In this document: positions 11,701 to 23,405 of the stretch, piece after piece
How positions within the stretch are numbered: position 1 is the stretch's first letter
How the letters are laid out: every line of letters begins with the position of its first letter
Assembly (NCBI GenBank): GCA_010356995.1
Contig: ML996690.1
Location: 203,101 to 267,100 of the forward strand
Direction of reading: 5' to 3'
Length of the DNA: 64,000 bases
From: Trichodelitschia bisporula
Taxonomy: Eukaryota > Ascomycota > Dothideomycetes > Phaeotrichales > Phaeotrichaceae
Translations under genes and position numbers: made by a program
Notes under the pieces: model-generated
Seen by the model: the letters and a program-made list of their open reading frames with translations, nothing else
Told to the model about the DNA's origin: nothing
The model's database searches: none

Positions 11701-14700
11701 GTTCATGTGCTTTGTGGTGTACAACCTCAAGCTCGAGACTTGTGTCATGCGCGATGAGTTCGTCCTGATTCCTGCCGTGTTGCCTGGTGGCACATTGAAT
11801 ACCGAAAGGCGGGAAGCTAGCCCGGCCCTAGAGACTTCCGGTAGCGAAAAGGTTCAGAATGGCGAGGGGGACAACGATGAAATGATCACACAGGAGTCCG
11901 AGGCCGTGAAAGCTCAACCGGTGGCACCTGGGGCTGAAACCGCGCGGCCTGCTCCGGTCGCCACGCCGTCGTTCTACAACGATGTGGTTGAGAAGCATCA
12001 GACTAGAGTTATTTCCTCTTCCCCCTTTGTGAAATTCACTCAGCCTTACCTTCTGACCCAGGCACGCGAGTTGGAAGCGAAACTAGAACAGCTCAAATCA
12101 TTGCGCGACCAGTATCTGTCAGACTCCGAGGACACGTCGAACTCCGACCCGCATCACTTCGAGCTTGTTGAGCCTGAGATGGTCCACAGGGTCGTGGAGA
12201 AGCCGTCCAAGCAAGTCCGCGACTTCCTGTTCGCTGTCCACAACGCCGAATACGAAAAGGCCCGACATCATTACCTAACGCAGAAGCGACAGTGGGAGAT
12301 GTACCTGACCAACAATGCGAGCCTGTTTGATCCATTCAACCATCAGCGCATCGCGGTCCTGTACAGTATGGTCAACACGCGAACATCTACGCCTTGTGCT
12401 GGACCTGACATCATTGCTCTGAGCTTCTACAACGAACACGATTTGGAGCACTTCTTTCTACCTGACATCCCACTTGGGCAATATGTGGAGGACCTCTGTC
12501 AAGGCGCCGACAGCTTATGCTCTGCGAATGGCTGTGAGGATCCCATGTTCAACCACCACCGCCAGTATGTCCACGGTGACGGGCAAATGAGCGTCATGGT
12601 GCAGTCGTACCCCGCTCGGATCCGCGGCATGCAGAATACGGTACTCATGTGGAGCTGCTGCCGGATCTGTCAACGGGAGACAGGGCCCATGCCTATGAGT
12701 GAAAATACTTGGAAGTACTCATTTGGCAAATATCTGGAGTTGACCTTTTGGAGCACGGAGCTACACCCACGCAGCTCTGAATGCACCCATGACATCCACC
12801 GCGACCACTATCGTTATTTTGGGTTCAACAACATCGCTGTCAGGGTCCAGTGGGACCCAGTCAATCTGCATGAGATCATTGTCCCGAAGCCTACTATCAC
12901 GTGGAAGGTTGATTCTGACTTGAAGATCAAAAATCAACAGTATCATCGATTCAAAGAACGGCTGGATCGGTTTATGACTTCCCTCAAGACGCGAATCCGG
13001 AGTATTAACATCGAGTCAATCGCGCCCGAAAAGCAAGAGGCGTGCAAGGCGGCCATTGAAGAGCTGATGCAGCGCGCGAACGACGACCACACGGCGTTGG
13101 TCCACAACCTGCAGGAGAAGTACATGACCTCCCGTTACTACGAAGTGATCCCGATGAACCGTGCCGCCAGGGCGATTCACGAGAATTCTATTGCCTGGGA
13201 TGACGCCTTTGCTGAGTTCGAGAAGAACTTCTTCCCTTCCGAAAAGGATATTCGTCGGCTTGCGGCCATCCAGCTCAAGAAACTGTTTTTAGAGCGGGAT
13301 GAAAGCACGTCTTCGATACCCACCGTCGACGAAAGTCTTGAGGAAAAGGATATTGTCCCAGAAACTCCAGAAGTGTCCCGCAAGTTGTCAACCATGTCTC
13401 CAGAGGACACCCACAATGCCCTCAGTACTATTGTCAAGGAGCAACAACTAAGCGAAAAGGACGGCATGCACAGTTCGACCGAGGAGAGCACGCTCGCCAC
13501 TAGCAAATCTTCCACCGCCACTGTGGAGAGTCCCATTGAAGCCCTCGAACATGAAAGTGTCAAGCATCTCGATTTGGCTGTCAGTTCGGAGTTCCCCTCA
13601 CCTGCGGTGCCTGAAATGAAGGAGGTAGCTCCCAATCTTCCTCCTGAGCCACCCACTCCCCAGGCCTTGGAGCTCTCCCCTCAAGTCACCAAGAGCGTTG
13701 AGCAGATGCGGACGTCGCCGGACAAAGCAGAGGCACCGGAGACCCCCATGGTGGAGTCGAAGATTCCGCGCCCTACGCCAGAGCTGCGCCGCCCAGGACC
13801 TCGCATCTCGCCGCCTCTCTTCCGAACGCATTCCCAACCGGCTGCAGGCTTCATCCCGCGGGCGCAAAGCAGCGCAGCCCTTCCGACCAACTCCTCTACT
13901 ACGAACCTGAACACCATCCGCCCAGAAAAACTATCGCGTATGATAGCCGATCCTGCTCGGCGCATGAACTCCACTGGCTTCCGCGGCGGACGGGCTATCT
14001 CCCAGAGTTTGATTCCCCGCTCTGTGGCCGGCCCATCCTCCGTCAAGAAGGATAGTCGGGTGTCGACGCTTGCGAAGCATTTTGAACAGCTGAGCCGCGA
14101 ATTCGAGAAGCAGCGCATGCGTGACCGGGAGATGCGAGTTGAGCGCGGGCGGCAAGCTCGGGCTTATCCTCTGGGATCGTCTAAACCCATTGTCAGCGTG
14201 TACCGTGACGCGCACGAGGCGGTTCAGGAGCCGGAGAGCGAGGGGCAGAGCCGCATGGAAAGCAGTGCTGTCACCGAGTCAACCGCGGAAACCGGGACAT
14301 CCACCGAGCCGATTTCGACCGGCGATGCATCTTCGTTAGCCGAGACTCCAGTCGATATTGAAGCGCCGCCGGAGGACGAACATGAAGCCGGCGAGCCAGT
14401 TGAAGGGGAGCCGGAAGGCGAAGGCAGCGATGCCGACCATGTCAGCGTCGAAGATCACGACCTCCCAGAAACTACGGCGTCCCATTCCCCAACCGATTCG
14501 TCCCTCGAGCTGACCCTCGAGCTCCCCAAGCACGAGAAGACATCCTTAATGCGCATGCTGACGTCCTTCTGGAGCGAGCGCTCTGCCAGCGGCTGGGCGC
14601 CACTCGAGTATCCGTTCGCGAGCAACGAGCACGTGTGGGGCGACTCGGATGTGATTGTGCGCGAGGACGAGCCTAGCAGCATCATCGCACTTGCGCTCTC

Positions 14701-15774
14701 CAGCAATGATTATCTTGAGAAGGTGGCGAACTTCCGGGGCATAGACAGCGAGGAAGAGTCCGTCGAGCGCAACCTGCGGCATCCAAAGAACACGAACATC
14801 AAATACGAGTTTCAGAATCGCGGCGTGCGGGCGCAATGCAAAATCTTTTACGCGGAGAGCTTCGACGCCCTGCGTCGCAAGACGGCTGTGGCGGAGCGGT
14901 TCGTCGAGAGTCTCAGTCGCTCGCTCAAATGGGACTCCAAGGGCGGGAAGACGAAAAGTCTGTTTCTCAAGACGATGGACGATCGCTTCGTGCTCAAGAG
15001 TCTGTCACAAGTTGAGGTGAACGCCTTTTTCAAGTTCGCGCCCAACTACTTTGCCTTCATGCATCAGACACTCTTCCACGGTCTACCGTCCGTCATTGCG
15101 AAGATGTTCGGGCTTTTCCAGGTCACGATTCGCAACGCCGCGAGCGGTACCGAGTTCAACTGGTACATGCTGGTGATGGAGAATTTGTTTTACGAGCGTA
15201 CGCCCAACCGGCGGTTTGACCTCAAGGGTTCCATGCGCAACCGCAAAATTCATAGCACTGGTGACAGTGACGAAGTCCTACTGGACGAGAACCTCGTCGA
15301 CCTCATCTTCGAGAAGCCCATCTTTGTGCGCGAGCACACGATGAAGCTTCTCCGAGCGAGCGTGTGGAACGACACGCTGTTTCTGTCAAAACAGAACGTC
15401 ATGGACTACAGCCTGATGGCGGGCTTTGATGATGAAGAGATGGAGATTGTGGTTGGCATCATTGGTAAACTTCTCACCTTCATTTACTGACAAAACTAAC
15501 GCGGTTAGATTGTATCCGCACGTACACATGGGACAAGAAACTCGAGACCTGGATCAAGGACCGTGGCAAGAATAAGCCGACTGTCACATCGCCCAAGGAC
15601 TACCGCAACCGCTTCCGCATCGCTATGGGGAAATACATACTGCAGGCACCTAACAGTTGGCATCAGTTCCAGACGGCACATATTCAGGGTCGGCCGGTGC
15701 GTCTGCGGAGCGGGTATGAGGATCATGCGCCCGGTGGGCATGGTATCGAGGGGGAGAGGCTTGATGAGGAATAG
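8729..15774 (+). CDS. fab1: 1-phosphatidylinositol-3-phosphate 5-kinase FAB1
   Basis: Makes PtdIns(3,5)P2 from PtdIns3P on endosome and vacuole membranes, controlling vacuole size and retrograde traffic. Two exons, 8729-15464 and 15509-15774, give 2333 residues, close to the ~2280 of yeast Fab1. A Ser-rich N-terminus is followed by a FYVE zinc finger at residues ~379-445 with the signature RKHHCRICG and paired cysteines, which binds PtdIns3P. A GroEL/TCP-1-like CCT domain follows at ~770-1020 ([20 protein letters not shown]). After a Cys-rich region and a long disordered linker comes the C-terminal PIP kinase at ~1990-2333, with [11 protein letters not shown] and [12 protein letters not shown]; after the intron it continues [18 protein letters not shown]. 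The single 44-nt intron splits the kinase domain. All expected domains are present and intact. Confidence 0.97.
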
Positions 15775-17288
15775 AGGTGCATTTTTTGGAGTATTGGGTG
15801 CTGGGGAGAAGTCGGTTGGCATGAGCGATTAGCGGGCTGTCGGAATCATTCGGTTGTTGTGAGCGATCAGCGAGCGGTGTTGCGCGATTCTGCCTGTCTG
15901 CGAACGGCGTTGGAGTCATGGGCATTACATGCGGTGGGCAGTATGACAGAGTAAGTGGCTGGTGAGACTCAGGTACGTTGGTAGTGTGCATTGAACTTTT
16001 CGTGGCGACTGCGGTGAGCGTTCGGGGATACCATAGCATCATACCCCCTCGGTTTAGGATGGCGAATCACTACATTATTTTGCTTGCTCACTGTTGGTTC
16101 CCTTGCACTGTGCTGCTTCGAAGGTGAGCAATCGCCATACTGCCCTTGGCCCATTGTTGCCTCTCTAGTTCTAGGTCCTGGCTGCTGTATCAAGCTCCTG
16201 TTGTGCGACCGGCCCGGACCCAAGACTACCGCACCTCCCCTCCCCTAACCCACTACTCCACGCCCAGCCATTCCGAAGGCTGTCACATTCTCCGCACGGC
16301 CTACTGGTAAGGTGTTCCGTAACACTCAACCGCTCCCCCGCACCAACCCTGGGATTTGGCCAGAGAGCTTCACCTCGGAGGCGCCTTCCCTTGCAGGGCG
16401 CTGTGATCGGTGATTTCTAGTAAAGTCAAAGTCTATGAGTGACGAGATTGATGGATAGTTATCACTACTTCATAAACTTTATCCATCCTAGAAAGGAATT
16501 TTATAGGCTGCGGCATGAACTGGTGGATTGGTGGAGTGGAAGTGGTTAGTGCCGGGTAACCTTGAACTAATCACTCTGCATTGTTGACGCTAGACCTTTC
16601 ACTTCCTCTTTCATTTTGGGCATTTGAGCAGGCATTACCCGCGCATGGTTGATCGGTCATCTCAAACCCATAATGAAGCCCATGTGATTCGAAGGGTGAC
16701 AAAAGTTCGGATGTGGGCCACATTATTTGGACGTTCATGTGTCCAGAGGTATATTCTTTGCGCCCTATTCATGATGCCAGGCTGAATCGTGAGGTGGGGT
16801 GTACACGCTTCGATTGATGCACTTTCTAAAAACAACCGTGCATCTGAGAGATTAGCAAGTACAAATACCAAGATGAAAGGCGTGCAGCCATATATGCGCC
16901 CGATCTGGGGGTCATTGAGTGCTTCATCAGGTGGCTATTTTGGGAAACAGGAAGGTTTGGATCGGGTACATGCCGCAATAGAGGAACGGACCCCGGTTCT
17001 CGGGTATTAAAGGCCAAATTTATGCACGCTATCTCATTCATATTCAAGCACATTTCACGTTGCAAAGCACGATCTTCCGCGGGACATTCAGTGTATTTCC
17101 TATGATATGGATCGTTTGACAGGAATTAAACAGTCAAGTACGAATTGTGTACAAAATTCTCATGAAATGGTCCACCTTAAACGCCCGCACATTTTTTTGT
17201 TCAAATCCACACAAGCAGACAATCAGCTACATTCGGAATGAGGCGTCCATGAACCCATGATGTTGGAGTGATTGTCGAGCACTGAAGT
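15775..17288. other. Intergenic region without recognised gene
   Basis: 1.5 kb between the FAB1 stop and the stop of a minus-strand gene, so it contains only two 3' ends. It is AT-richer than the coding blocks, especially around 16.4-17.2 kb. No tRNA, repeat or convincing ORF was seen. Confidence 0.5.
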
Positions 17289-18776
17289 TTAGGTGGGTTT
17301 GAGTTGTTCTAGGCGCGTCAAGAGAGCCTCCAACGCCCCGATGTCCATGTCAAGCAGGTCGACCGGCTGATAAGGACCCGTCGGCGGAGCGGAGAATGCG
17401 GGCGGGGTGGTCGCAGCTAAGGCGGTTTGCGGTGAGTTCTGGAAATGACGATGAACCGGTGGAGTGGTGATTGCGGGAGGAGCCACGGCGGTGGTGAATG
17501 CGAGCGGAGGCATGTCGGCGGTGAGAGGGGGAAGAGCCACAGCGGCGGCGACTGTAGTAGGAGCCACAGCGGTGGTGACTATAGTAGAAGCCACGGTAGT
17601 AGTTGGAGTGGTAGAGATGTCAGGGTTGGCGGAGGTGGCAGTTGGAAGAACGATGCTGGCAGAGCCAGTGGTGGACGCTGCAACTTGTGCAGGCGAAGCA
17701 TTCCAGTTTGACTGAGGAATTTGAGGAGCAATTTCCGGTGTCGAAGAGTTGGACCCTGCAAACGGCAGCACTCCGATCGGCGTCCTCACCGAAGTGCGCA
17801 GCATTGCAGCGGTCATGACGAGTGCAGGATCGCGCGGCGGAGCGCTCTCAACATCCATGCCCTCCTTCTCTCTATGCACCGTGGTACACAAGATCTCATC
17901 GACCAGCAGGGCCAGGCCGGGGCAGGTCGCCTCCCAGAAGGCAAACGCCTCCTTCCACACCTCAGCATCGCGGTCTGGGAACTTGCGCCGAGTGGCCGTG
18001 ATGAAGAGGTGGGCAGCCCAGCGAATCATCCGGGAGTTCATGTCAATGAATCCCTGGTAGAAGAGCAACAACGACACCTTATTGAGACCTTCTATGTTGA
18101 CTGCCTTCCGGATGGACTCGCGCAGACGGAACGGGTCGTGAAGCGGCGCTTTCAGCTCCAGCAGCTCCAGGACATGGAAGATGGAGAGGAGGGTGATGAG
18201 ATCTTCGTCTCCCTTCAGTGGATACTGGTACTTTCCATAGAAAGTTGCCGGGACTGGAACTTTGAGCGTGTTGAGCCACAAAAGGACGTTTCGAAGAACC
18301 GGGATGTCTACGTGCTCTATGAATGAAGCGGGGAGGATGAGATTCGGCTGATTAGGGTTCAGGGCACTCGCAACCTTCAGGTAGCGACACACCCAGTTCG
18401 AGACGTGGACCAACTTGTTGAGACTGACGGCAAGACCCAGAGGCATCACGGCACTCTCGCCGCTGTGTTTGACAACGATGACTGAAGGGGAGACCGGAAC
18501 AATGCTGGAGCGCAGTTTGAACTCGTCGACCGGGTGTTTGACGGTGCGGCGCCACTTCTTCAAGTCATCGGTGCCATCAATCTCTTTGGCAATCATCTGC
18601 AGGGCCGGAACAACCTCCTCCATGGAGTAGAGTGTGTGCTTCGCCAGAATCGCAGCCGTGATCACATCATAGCGGTCGAAGAGCTTGAAGAGGATGCGCA
18701 GCATTTCAGCATCGTCGATGGTCGGGAAAGCTGCCTGGTATTTGACCAGAGCGCTTGAAATCTGTACTGAAGACAT
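17289..18776 (-). CDS. Unrecognised protein, paralogue family member 1
   Basis: 495 codons, one exon. I do not recognise the family. Residues ~1-330 look globular and helical, with the blocks VHVSNWVCRYLKV, FYGKYQYPLKG and LLELKAPLHDPFRLRESI. These recur in the divergent neighbour starting at 19450 and in the broken copy at 21.9 kb. The tail (~350-495) is low-complexity Ala/Thr/Pro with several ATTTVA-like repeats. The start at 18776 is chosen because homology to the neighbour begins soon after it; a longer open frame runs upstream but looks like leader sequence. The helix-rich core followed by WL..L.VP.P resembles the second half of fungal BTB/POZ domains, which is only a hypothesis. No signal peptide or membrane segment. 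Confidence 0.7.
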   Translation of the reverse strand: MSSVQISSALVKYQAAFPTIDDAEMLRILFKLFDRYDVITAAILAKHTLYSMEEVVPALQMIAKEIDGTDDLKKWRRTVKHPVDEFKLRSSIVPVSPSVIVVKHSGESAVMPLGLAVSLNKLVHVSNWVCRYLKVASALNPNQPNLILPASFIEHVDIPVLRNVLLWLNTLKVPVPATFYGKYQYPLKGDEDLITLLSIFHVLELLELKAPLHDPFRLRESIRKAVNIEGLNKVSLLLFYQGFIDMNSRMIRWAAHLFITATRRKFPDRDAEVWKEAFAFWEATCPGLALLVDEILCTTVHREKEGMDVESAPPRDPALVMTAAMLRTSVRTPIGVLPFAGSNSSTPEIAPQIPQSNWNASPAQVAASTTGSASIVLPTATSANPDISTTPTTTVASTIVTTAVAPTTVAAAVALPPLTADMPPLAFTTAVAPPAITTPPVHRHFQNSPQTALAATTPPAFSAPPTGPYQPVDLLDMDIGALEALLTRLEQLKPT

Positions 18777-19449
18777 GGTGCGTTCAACAATTGAGGTTAG
18801 GTTTGTGGTTTGAAAGTTTCTGCGAACGGTGATTGTTCTGACCGCAGGCAAAGAGTGAAACGATAAATGATTTTGAGAGGATGGTGCAAGCGACTGGCAA
18901 ATGATGAAAAGCGCGGAGTTTGAGGGGTGGTTGAAGGGTGAAAGAAATTGCGGTGGAAGAAGTGACGGTGGAAGAATGTTTGAGGAGAGAAAATTGAGGA
19001 TTGCTGAAGAATGAAGTTGAAAGATAGAAAATGGTGTGGTCCTCCAGGTCCGAGCAACTGAAGCATATATCTTGGCGACGTCTACCGAATCGGGATATAC
19101 CTGCCAAGCCTGCCGCATACGGTCGCGGCAAATCCAAAACTCCAAATGCTCCTTCCTTGGCCTGTGCTCAGTGTATATAGACAATCATTCACTGTTGTTA
19201 GCGAAAGTCACGGCCTGGGCGAGGGGGGGGGGGGGTACATATACCGGCTCCTCAATCTGCTTTTACACTTCTTCTTGTACAACCCATTTCACAGTTCGCA
19301 AGCCCATCATCACGCACCCCAATCCTCAGTTCTTTTTTTCGACAGCAACACCCCTCACCACACTTCGATCAACTTTACCCCCTCCTCAGTTATTCAGCCA
19401 ACAGTCTCGGACTCAGCTTTTGATCAAACGCAACTCCACTGTCTTCAAA
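18777..19449. promoter_or_regulatory. Divergent promoter between two paralogues, with a G13 tract
   Basis: 673 nt separate the start codons of two related genes transcribed outward. The interval contains a homopolymer of 13 G at 19223-19235 and C/T-rich leader sequence before the plus-strand ATG. An open frame from 19036 reads into the plus-strand gene, but shows no homology to the other paralogues and crosses the G tract, so I treat it as untranslated. Confidence 0.5.
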
Positions 19450-21009
19450 ATGGTGGGTCATTCAACTCTGAAGCCCATGGCCGCGATCAAGAGACCCGCA
19501 ATCACCTTCGACACGAACACCCTTCCTCAAGCTGCTTACATGGCAGTCAAAGGCTCGGACAACACCACGGATCTCAACGGCGAGTTGATGAAGTACGGCA
19601 ACATCGTTCCAGGGGCGGATCCCGACGTGGTTCGCAAGCTGTTCCACTTGTTTGCTCGCTACCCAAATCCGTCGATGGGGTACCTTTGCAACGCCACAGA
19701 CACCAACAAGGGTCAGCTTCTCAACATTCTCAAGGCCATTGCGCAGGAAGCCACCGGCGCTGGAGAGAACGGTTGGGTGTTGTCGGTCAAAGCTCCCATT
19801 GACGCTGTTCAGCTTCCAGCCGGCGTTGTTGATGTCACTCGCGCGTTGTTTGTGGTTGTTCGCTATGACAATAAGGGGCAAGCGATGTACAAGAAGGTCA
19901 GCACGAACATCACAGTTATGAAGCTCTGTCATGCTTCTAACTGGGTGTCTCGCCACGTCTCTGTCATGAAAGTCAACGGCTCTGCAGCTTGTGATCAGCC
20001 AAAGCAGGAGTTGGTCATTACCTTCCCCTCCCACTTCGCGAACTTTATCAATCCTAACACCATCGTGCGCCTTGGACTCTGGATCGGATCCTGCCAGCTT
20101 CCTGCTAGCGCAGCCTATAAGGGTAAATACCAGTACCCTTTGGCTGGCACGGAAACACTCTACGAGCTGCTCAGCTTGCAGCGCATCGTCAACCTCTTGG
20201 AGCTGAAGGCGCCACTCCATGACATGTTCAAGATTCGGCACCTCATCATCGCCCGTCTCCAACAGGCGGATGTCGAGATTGATCGGGTACATCTGATTCT
20301 GATGCATCTGTGCTTCGGGGATGTTGACAAGCCGCTTGTTGGCTTTGCAATTGCCCGCTTCATTGAGCAAGTCCATACTGTTTGCCCCGACCCGTACGGA
20401 GGCTTATGGGCTGACATTGATGAGTTCTGGGCAACATACTACCCGGCGCTGATTCCTATCGTCAATGACATTTATATGGAGTATGAGGTCGCTCTATATA
20501 TGAACTTCCAGGATCCATCGAACTTTCCTACCATCTCCGAACTGGCTTGGAAGCACTTTTGCGTCTCGACTCGCGTCGTTGGCGCAAAGAGCGCGGGGAA
20601 AGCTCGTTCCGGCAATGGGTTTGGAGTCAAGGCCCCTGCTCATAAAGCCCAACATGTCAATGGTGGTCGGATGGTTCAGAATTCCGGGAAAAAGCATAAG
20701 GGTAGCAAGCCTCAGATTCCGAACCAGCAGAAGTCGACTTCTCAGGCTGAGGCGCTTCCTGACGCAAGGACTCCTGTCCGGGGTTCTGTGAAGGGGACGG
20801 CTCCCCTTGAGCAGATTAAAAAGCACCTGGCGAAAAATGTCAATGTCAAGGTCGTCATCAAAGAAAAGACCAACAACACGAACGGGAAGCAATCCAAGGT
20901 CGACACCAACAACGGAAAGCATCCCAAGGTCCACGTTGAGGGTGGTACTCATCCGAAGGCCACCGTCAACGACGGCAATCAGCTGAAGACCAGCAACCAT
21001 GTGGAGTAG
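19450..21009 (+). CDS. Unrecognised protein, paralogue family member 2 (possible early stop)
   Basis: 519 codons to a TAG at 21007-21009. After that TAG the same frame stays open for 59 more codons to a TAG at 21187-21189, with normal coding composition and a basic end (GRKRRVRK). Core blocks match member 1: LCHASNWVSRHVSV, YKGKYQYPLAG and NLLELKAPLHDMFKIRHLI. The region after ~residue 370 is Lys/Asn/Gly-rich and repetitive (KVDTNNGKHPKVHVEGG), probably disordered and basic. The start at 19450 lies in a CTTCAAAATGG context. No enzyme motif, signal peptide or membrane segment is visible. Function unknown. Whether the protein ends at 519 or 578 residues depends on whether the TAG is a recent mutation, an assembly error or is read through. 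Confidence 0.72.
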   Translation: MVGHSTLKPMAAIKRPAITFDTNTLPQAAYMAVKGSDNTTDLNGELMKYGNIVPGADPDVVRKLFHLFARYPNPSMGYLCNATDTNKGQLLNILKAIAQEATGAGENGWVLSVKAPIDAVQLPAGVVDVTRALFVVVRYDNKGQAMYKKVSTNITVMKLCHASNWVSRHVSVMKVNGSAACDQPKQELVITFPSHFANFINPNTIVRLGLWIGSCQLPASAAYKGKYQYPLAGTETLYELLSLQRIVNLLELKAPLHDMFKIRHLIIARLQQADVEIDRVHLILMHLCFGDVDKPLVGFAIARFIEQVHTVCPDPYGGLWADIDEFWATYYPALIPIVNDIYMEYEVALYMNFQDPSNFPTISELAWKHFCVSTRVVGAKSAGKARSGNGFGVKAPAHKAQHVNGGRMVQNSGKKHKGSKPQIPNQQKSTSQAEALPDARTPVRGSVKGTAPLEQIKKHLAKNVNVKVVIKEKTNNTNGKQSKVDTNNGKHPKVHVEGGTHPKATVNDGNQLKTSNHVE

Positions 21010-21189
21010 GCTCACGTCAACATCCAGGAGACGAAGCCTACCGATGCGAAGCCTGCCGTGGCGGACGGCACTGCGGTCGACAACACTACTACTACGGGTC
21101 CTGCGCTGGCCACCACTACCAACGCTACCAACGACTCTGACGGGTTCGTTGCCCAGGGTCGTAAGCGCCGCGTGAGGAAGTCAGGTTAG

Positions 21190-21920
21190 ATGGTTGAACA
21201 CTGTGATGGACTTTGTGTAGAACTTACTACTGCGGGCATCATCTGCATGCTCAGCTAGTGATGAGTTTGAAAGATAGCCAATCAATTTATCTTAAAAATG
21301 ATCGTGCTTGCTGAATCGCCAAATCGTGAGCCCAGCATGACCGGGCCCATGATTGAACATGTTAAGGGACGTAGTATGTTGGTGTGATGGCCCTTGAAGT
21401 GACGTAGAACTAAACTCGCGATACCCCTGTCCGGCTCCCGGCCCCGTAAAGCTTATATTCTTAGGACCACGGCATGACTGGATCTGAAGATATTGGACGC
21501 GTACCAATCCGACAATTTCCTAGTCACACCCTTACTACAGGACCCGATGACTCTAAGAAACGTCCCGCGAACCATGGTACCTTCAAAATTTTGGTAGTAG
21601 GCTACGATTACTACGGTCGCTTCTACGCGCCGCTGGCAACGGATCCTAAACTTGATATGAATCCCTTCGCAATGTGTACCAAAAGAACCCTCTCATGACG
21701 CGAGAGTGGGATTATGTATACGTGTATCTTGAATGGGTACTTGTCCACTGGCACTTTTGCCTATCCTTTGTTCCAGTTCCCGTGAGTATAAAGTCTGCTG
21801 GTCTCCCTCAGAACTCACCCTGTCTTCAACCTTCTCCCCGCTCCACACACGCTACTACTCATTCAGCCATCACTCAACACATCCATCACTCAGTTTACTC
21901 CACGCTCAATACAATTCAAC
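21190..21920. other. Intergenic region between paralogues 2 and 3
   Basis: 730 nt. The last 150 nt before 21921 are C/T-rich, like a fungal 5' leader. No further gene seen. Confidence 0.45.
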
Positions 21921-23405
21921 ATGGCGCCCAGCTCCGTCATCTCCGACTCCTCTACCGCCTCCAACTCCTCTACCGCCTCCGACTCCTCTGCATTCTCCGG
22001 CTTCTCTACCGACTCCTACTTGTCTTTTGCCTCCGACATCTCCACCCCATTCTTGGGATTCAATCCTCACGCAATAAATTCCAATATGTCTCCTAGCTCC
22101 AAAATCTCTGACTTCTCTACCACTTCCGACATCTCCACCCCATTCTTGTGGTTGTACGGGTATCCCCACGCGATAAATTCCAACATATCTCTCAGCTCCA
22201 TGATCTCCGACTTCTCTACCGCTTCCGACTCCTCTACCGCCTCCCACTCCTCTACCAAATCCGATACCTCTGACGTCACCCAGATCTTACCGCAGTTTGT
22301 TCAAAAAGCGCAAAATGAAGGCTTGGAAATTTTTCAAATCGCTTTCCCGGCCTCCGACCCAAACGTGGTTCGGCAGCTTTTTACTGCTTTAGACAGATTC
22401 AAAAACAATACTTCAAAATATCTATCCGAAGTTACCGGCAAAGATCTGTCGGTCCTCCTCCCAGCGCTCACGATGATCGCTCAGGAGCACAAGCCCTCAG
22501 GTCGCGGTGACTCGTACTGGACGCGATTAATTGGTATCCCGCGTCCAGAGGACCTTGCGAAGTTCTGCGGCTACCTCGAAGAAGGAAATGAAGCAGAGTG
22601 GACCGCAGAGACGTACCCAGCGCTGTCTATGGAATCCCCCGAACTAGCATAGTATGTTCGCTGCTTGCGTAAAAGCATCAAGTGTAGGAACTTAGCTTTG
22701 ACTTCCAACCTGTTTGCCCGCCGAGTATCGGCTCACCGATGTCCGCCGATGGGAGATTGCTGGCAGTCATGCGTGATTGCGTGCTCTCTGGAAATTGACG
22801 CTACGTGTGTGGAGCGAGGTACTCAATGGCTGACAACCGTTGACCTGTCTTCGTCCGACCGTTATCAGGGGAAATTTCAGATGCCGCTTACAGGACGCGA
22901 GACCTTGCAAGAACTCTTATCACTTCAATGGCTGGTCGACGGCCTGGATCTAAAAGCACCATTCCACGACCAGTGGCGTCTCCGCAAAGCCATAATGTCC
23001 CGTCTTAAAAAAATCCAACTCCCAACAATAACCCACCTGGCAATGACCTACCTCTCTTTCAACGAGTTCGACAAAGTCTTTGTCCGCTGGGCCGCAATCC
23101 GGTGTGTCGAGAGTTTGTGGTTGCTCTACCCAGCAAACCGTTTTGCTAAGCTGTACCCTGACTTCTGGGAAGAGTACTATTCCGAGGTGTGTGAGATGGT
23201 CGACGAGTTGTGCGCAGATCCGCGAAGCAAGGGCGCTCTCACGGATGATCTGCCGATGGAAGGATGGTCGTGGCCATATGAGACCGACGCCTTCGAGGCC
23301 TATCAGGACTGGAGCAAGTGCCGGTGGAACTTCCGTCAGCCGGCGACAAAGGATCTAAGCGAGGAGGGCTTCATGTTTCCCGGGCGGAAGGGGCGTGCGA
23401 AGTAG
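21921..23405 (+). pseudogene. Paralogue family member 3, interrupted by an in-frame TAG
   Basis: One reading frame runs from ATG 21921 to the stop at 23405, broken only by a TAG at 22650-22652. The N-terminal ~110 residues are a Ser/Thr-rich repeat containing an internal duplication. Then SDPNVVRQLFTALDRF matches ADPDVVRKLFHLFARY of member 2. The second half has RYQGKFQMPLTGRETLQELL and LDLKAPFHDQWRLRKAI, clearly homologous to members 1 and 2. The middle (22560-22830) has lost the SNWV block and is not alignable by eye. A GTATGT donor overlaps the TAG (22652), but splicing to the acceptors at 22686 or 22695 leads to stops, so I found no intron that rescues the gene. Most likely a decaying copy; a missed gene structure is the alternative. 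Confidence 0.6.
22033..22220 (+). repeat. Internal direct duplication in paralogue 3
   Basis: Two ~90-nt copies, beginning at ~22033 and ~22123, encode SDISTPFL...PHAINSN...SKISDFSTTS and a diverged second copy. They lie inside a longer DSSTAS-type Ser/Thr repeat. Confidence 0.75.

Noticed and set aside
17200-17225. TTCAAATCC-like T-loop suggesting another tRNA
   Set aside because: No matching D arm, anticodon arm or acceptor stem upstream.
16400-17260. AT-rich stretch considered as a transposon or RIP-mutated relic
   Set aside because: No terminal repeats and no coding relics were visible; the base bias is mild.
19036-19449. In-frame extension upstream of paralogue 2 (657-codon open frame)
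   Set aside because: Crosses a G13 tract and leader-like sequence, with no match to the other paralogues; 19450 fits homology better.
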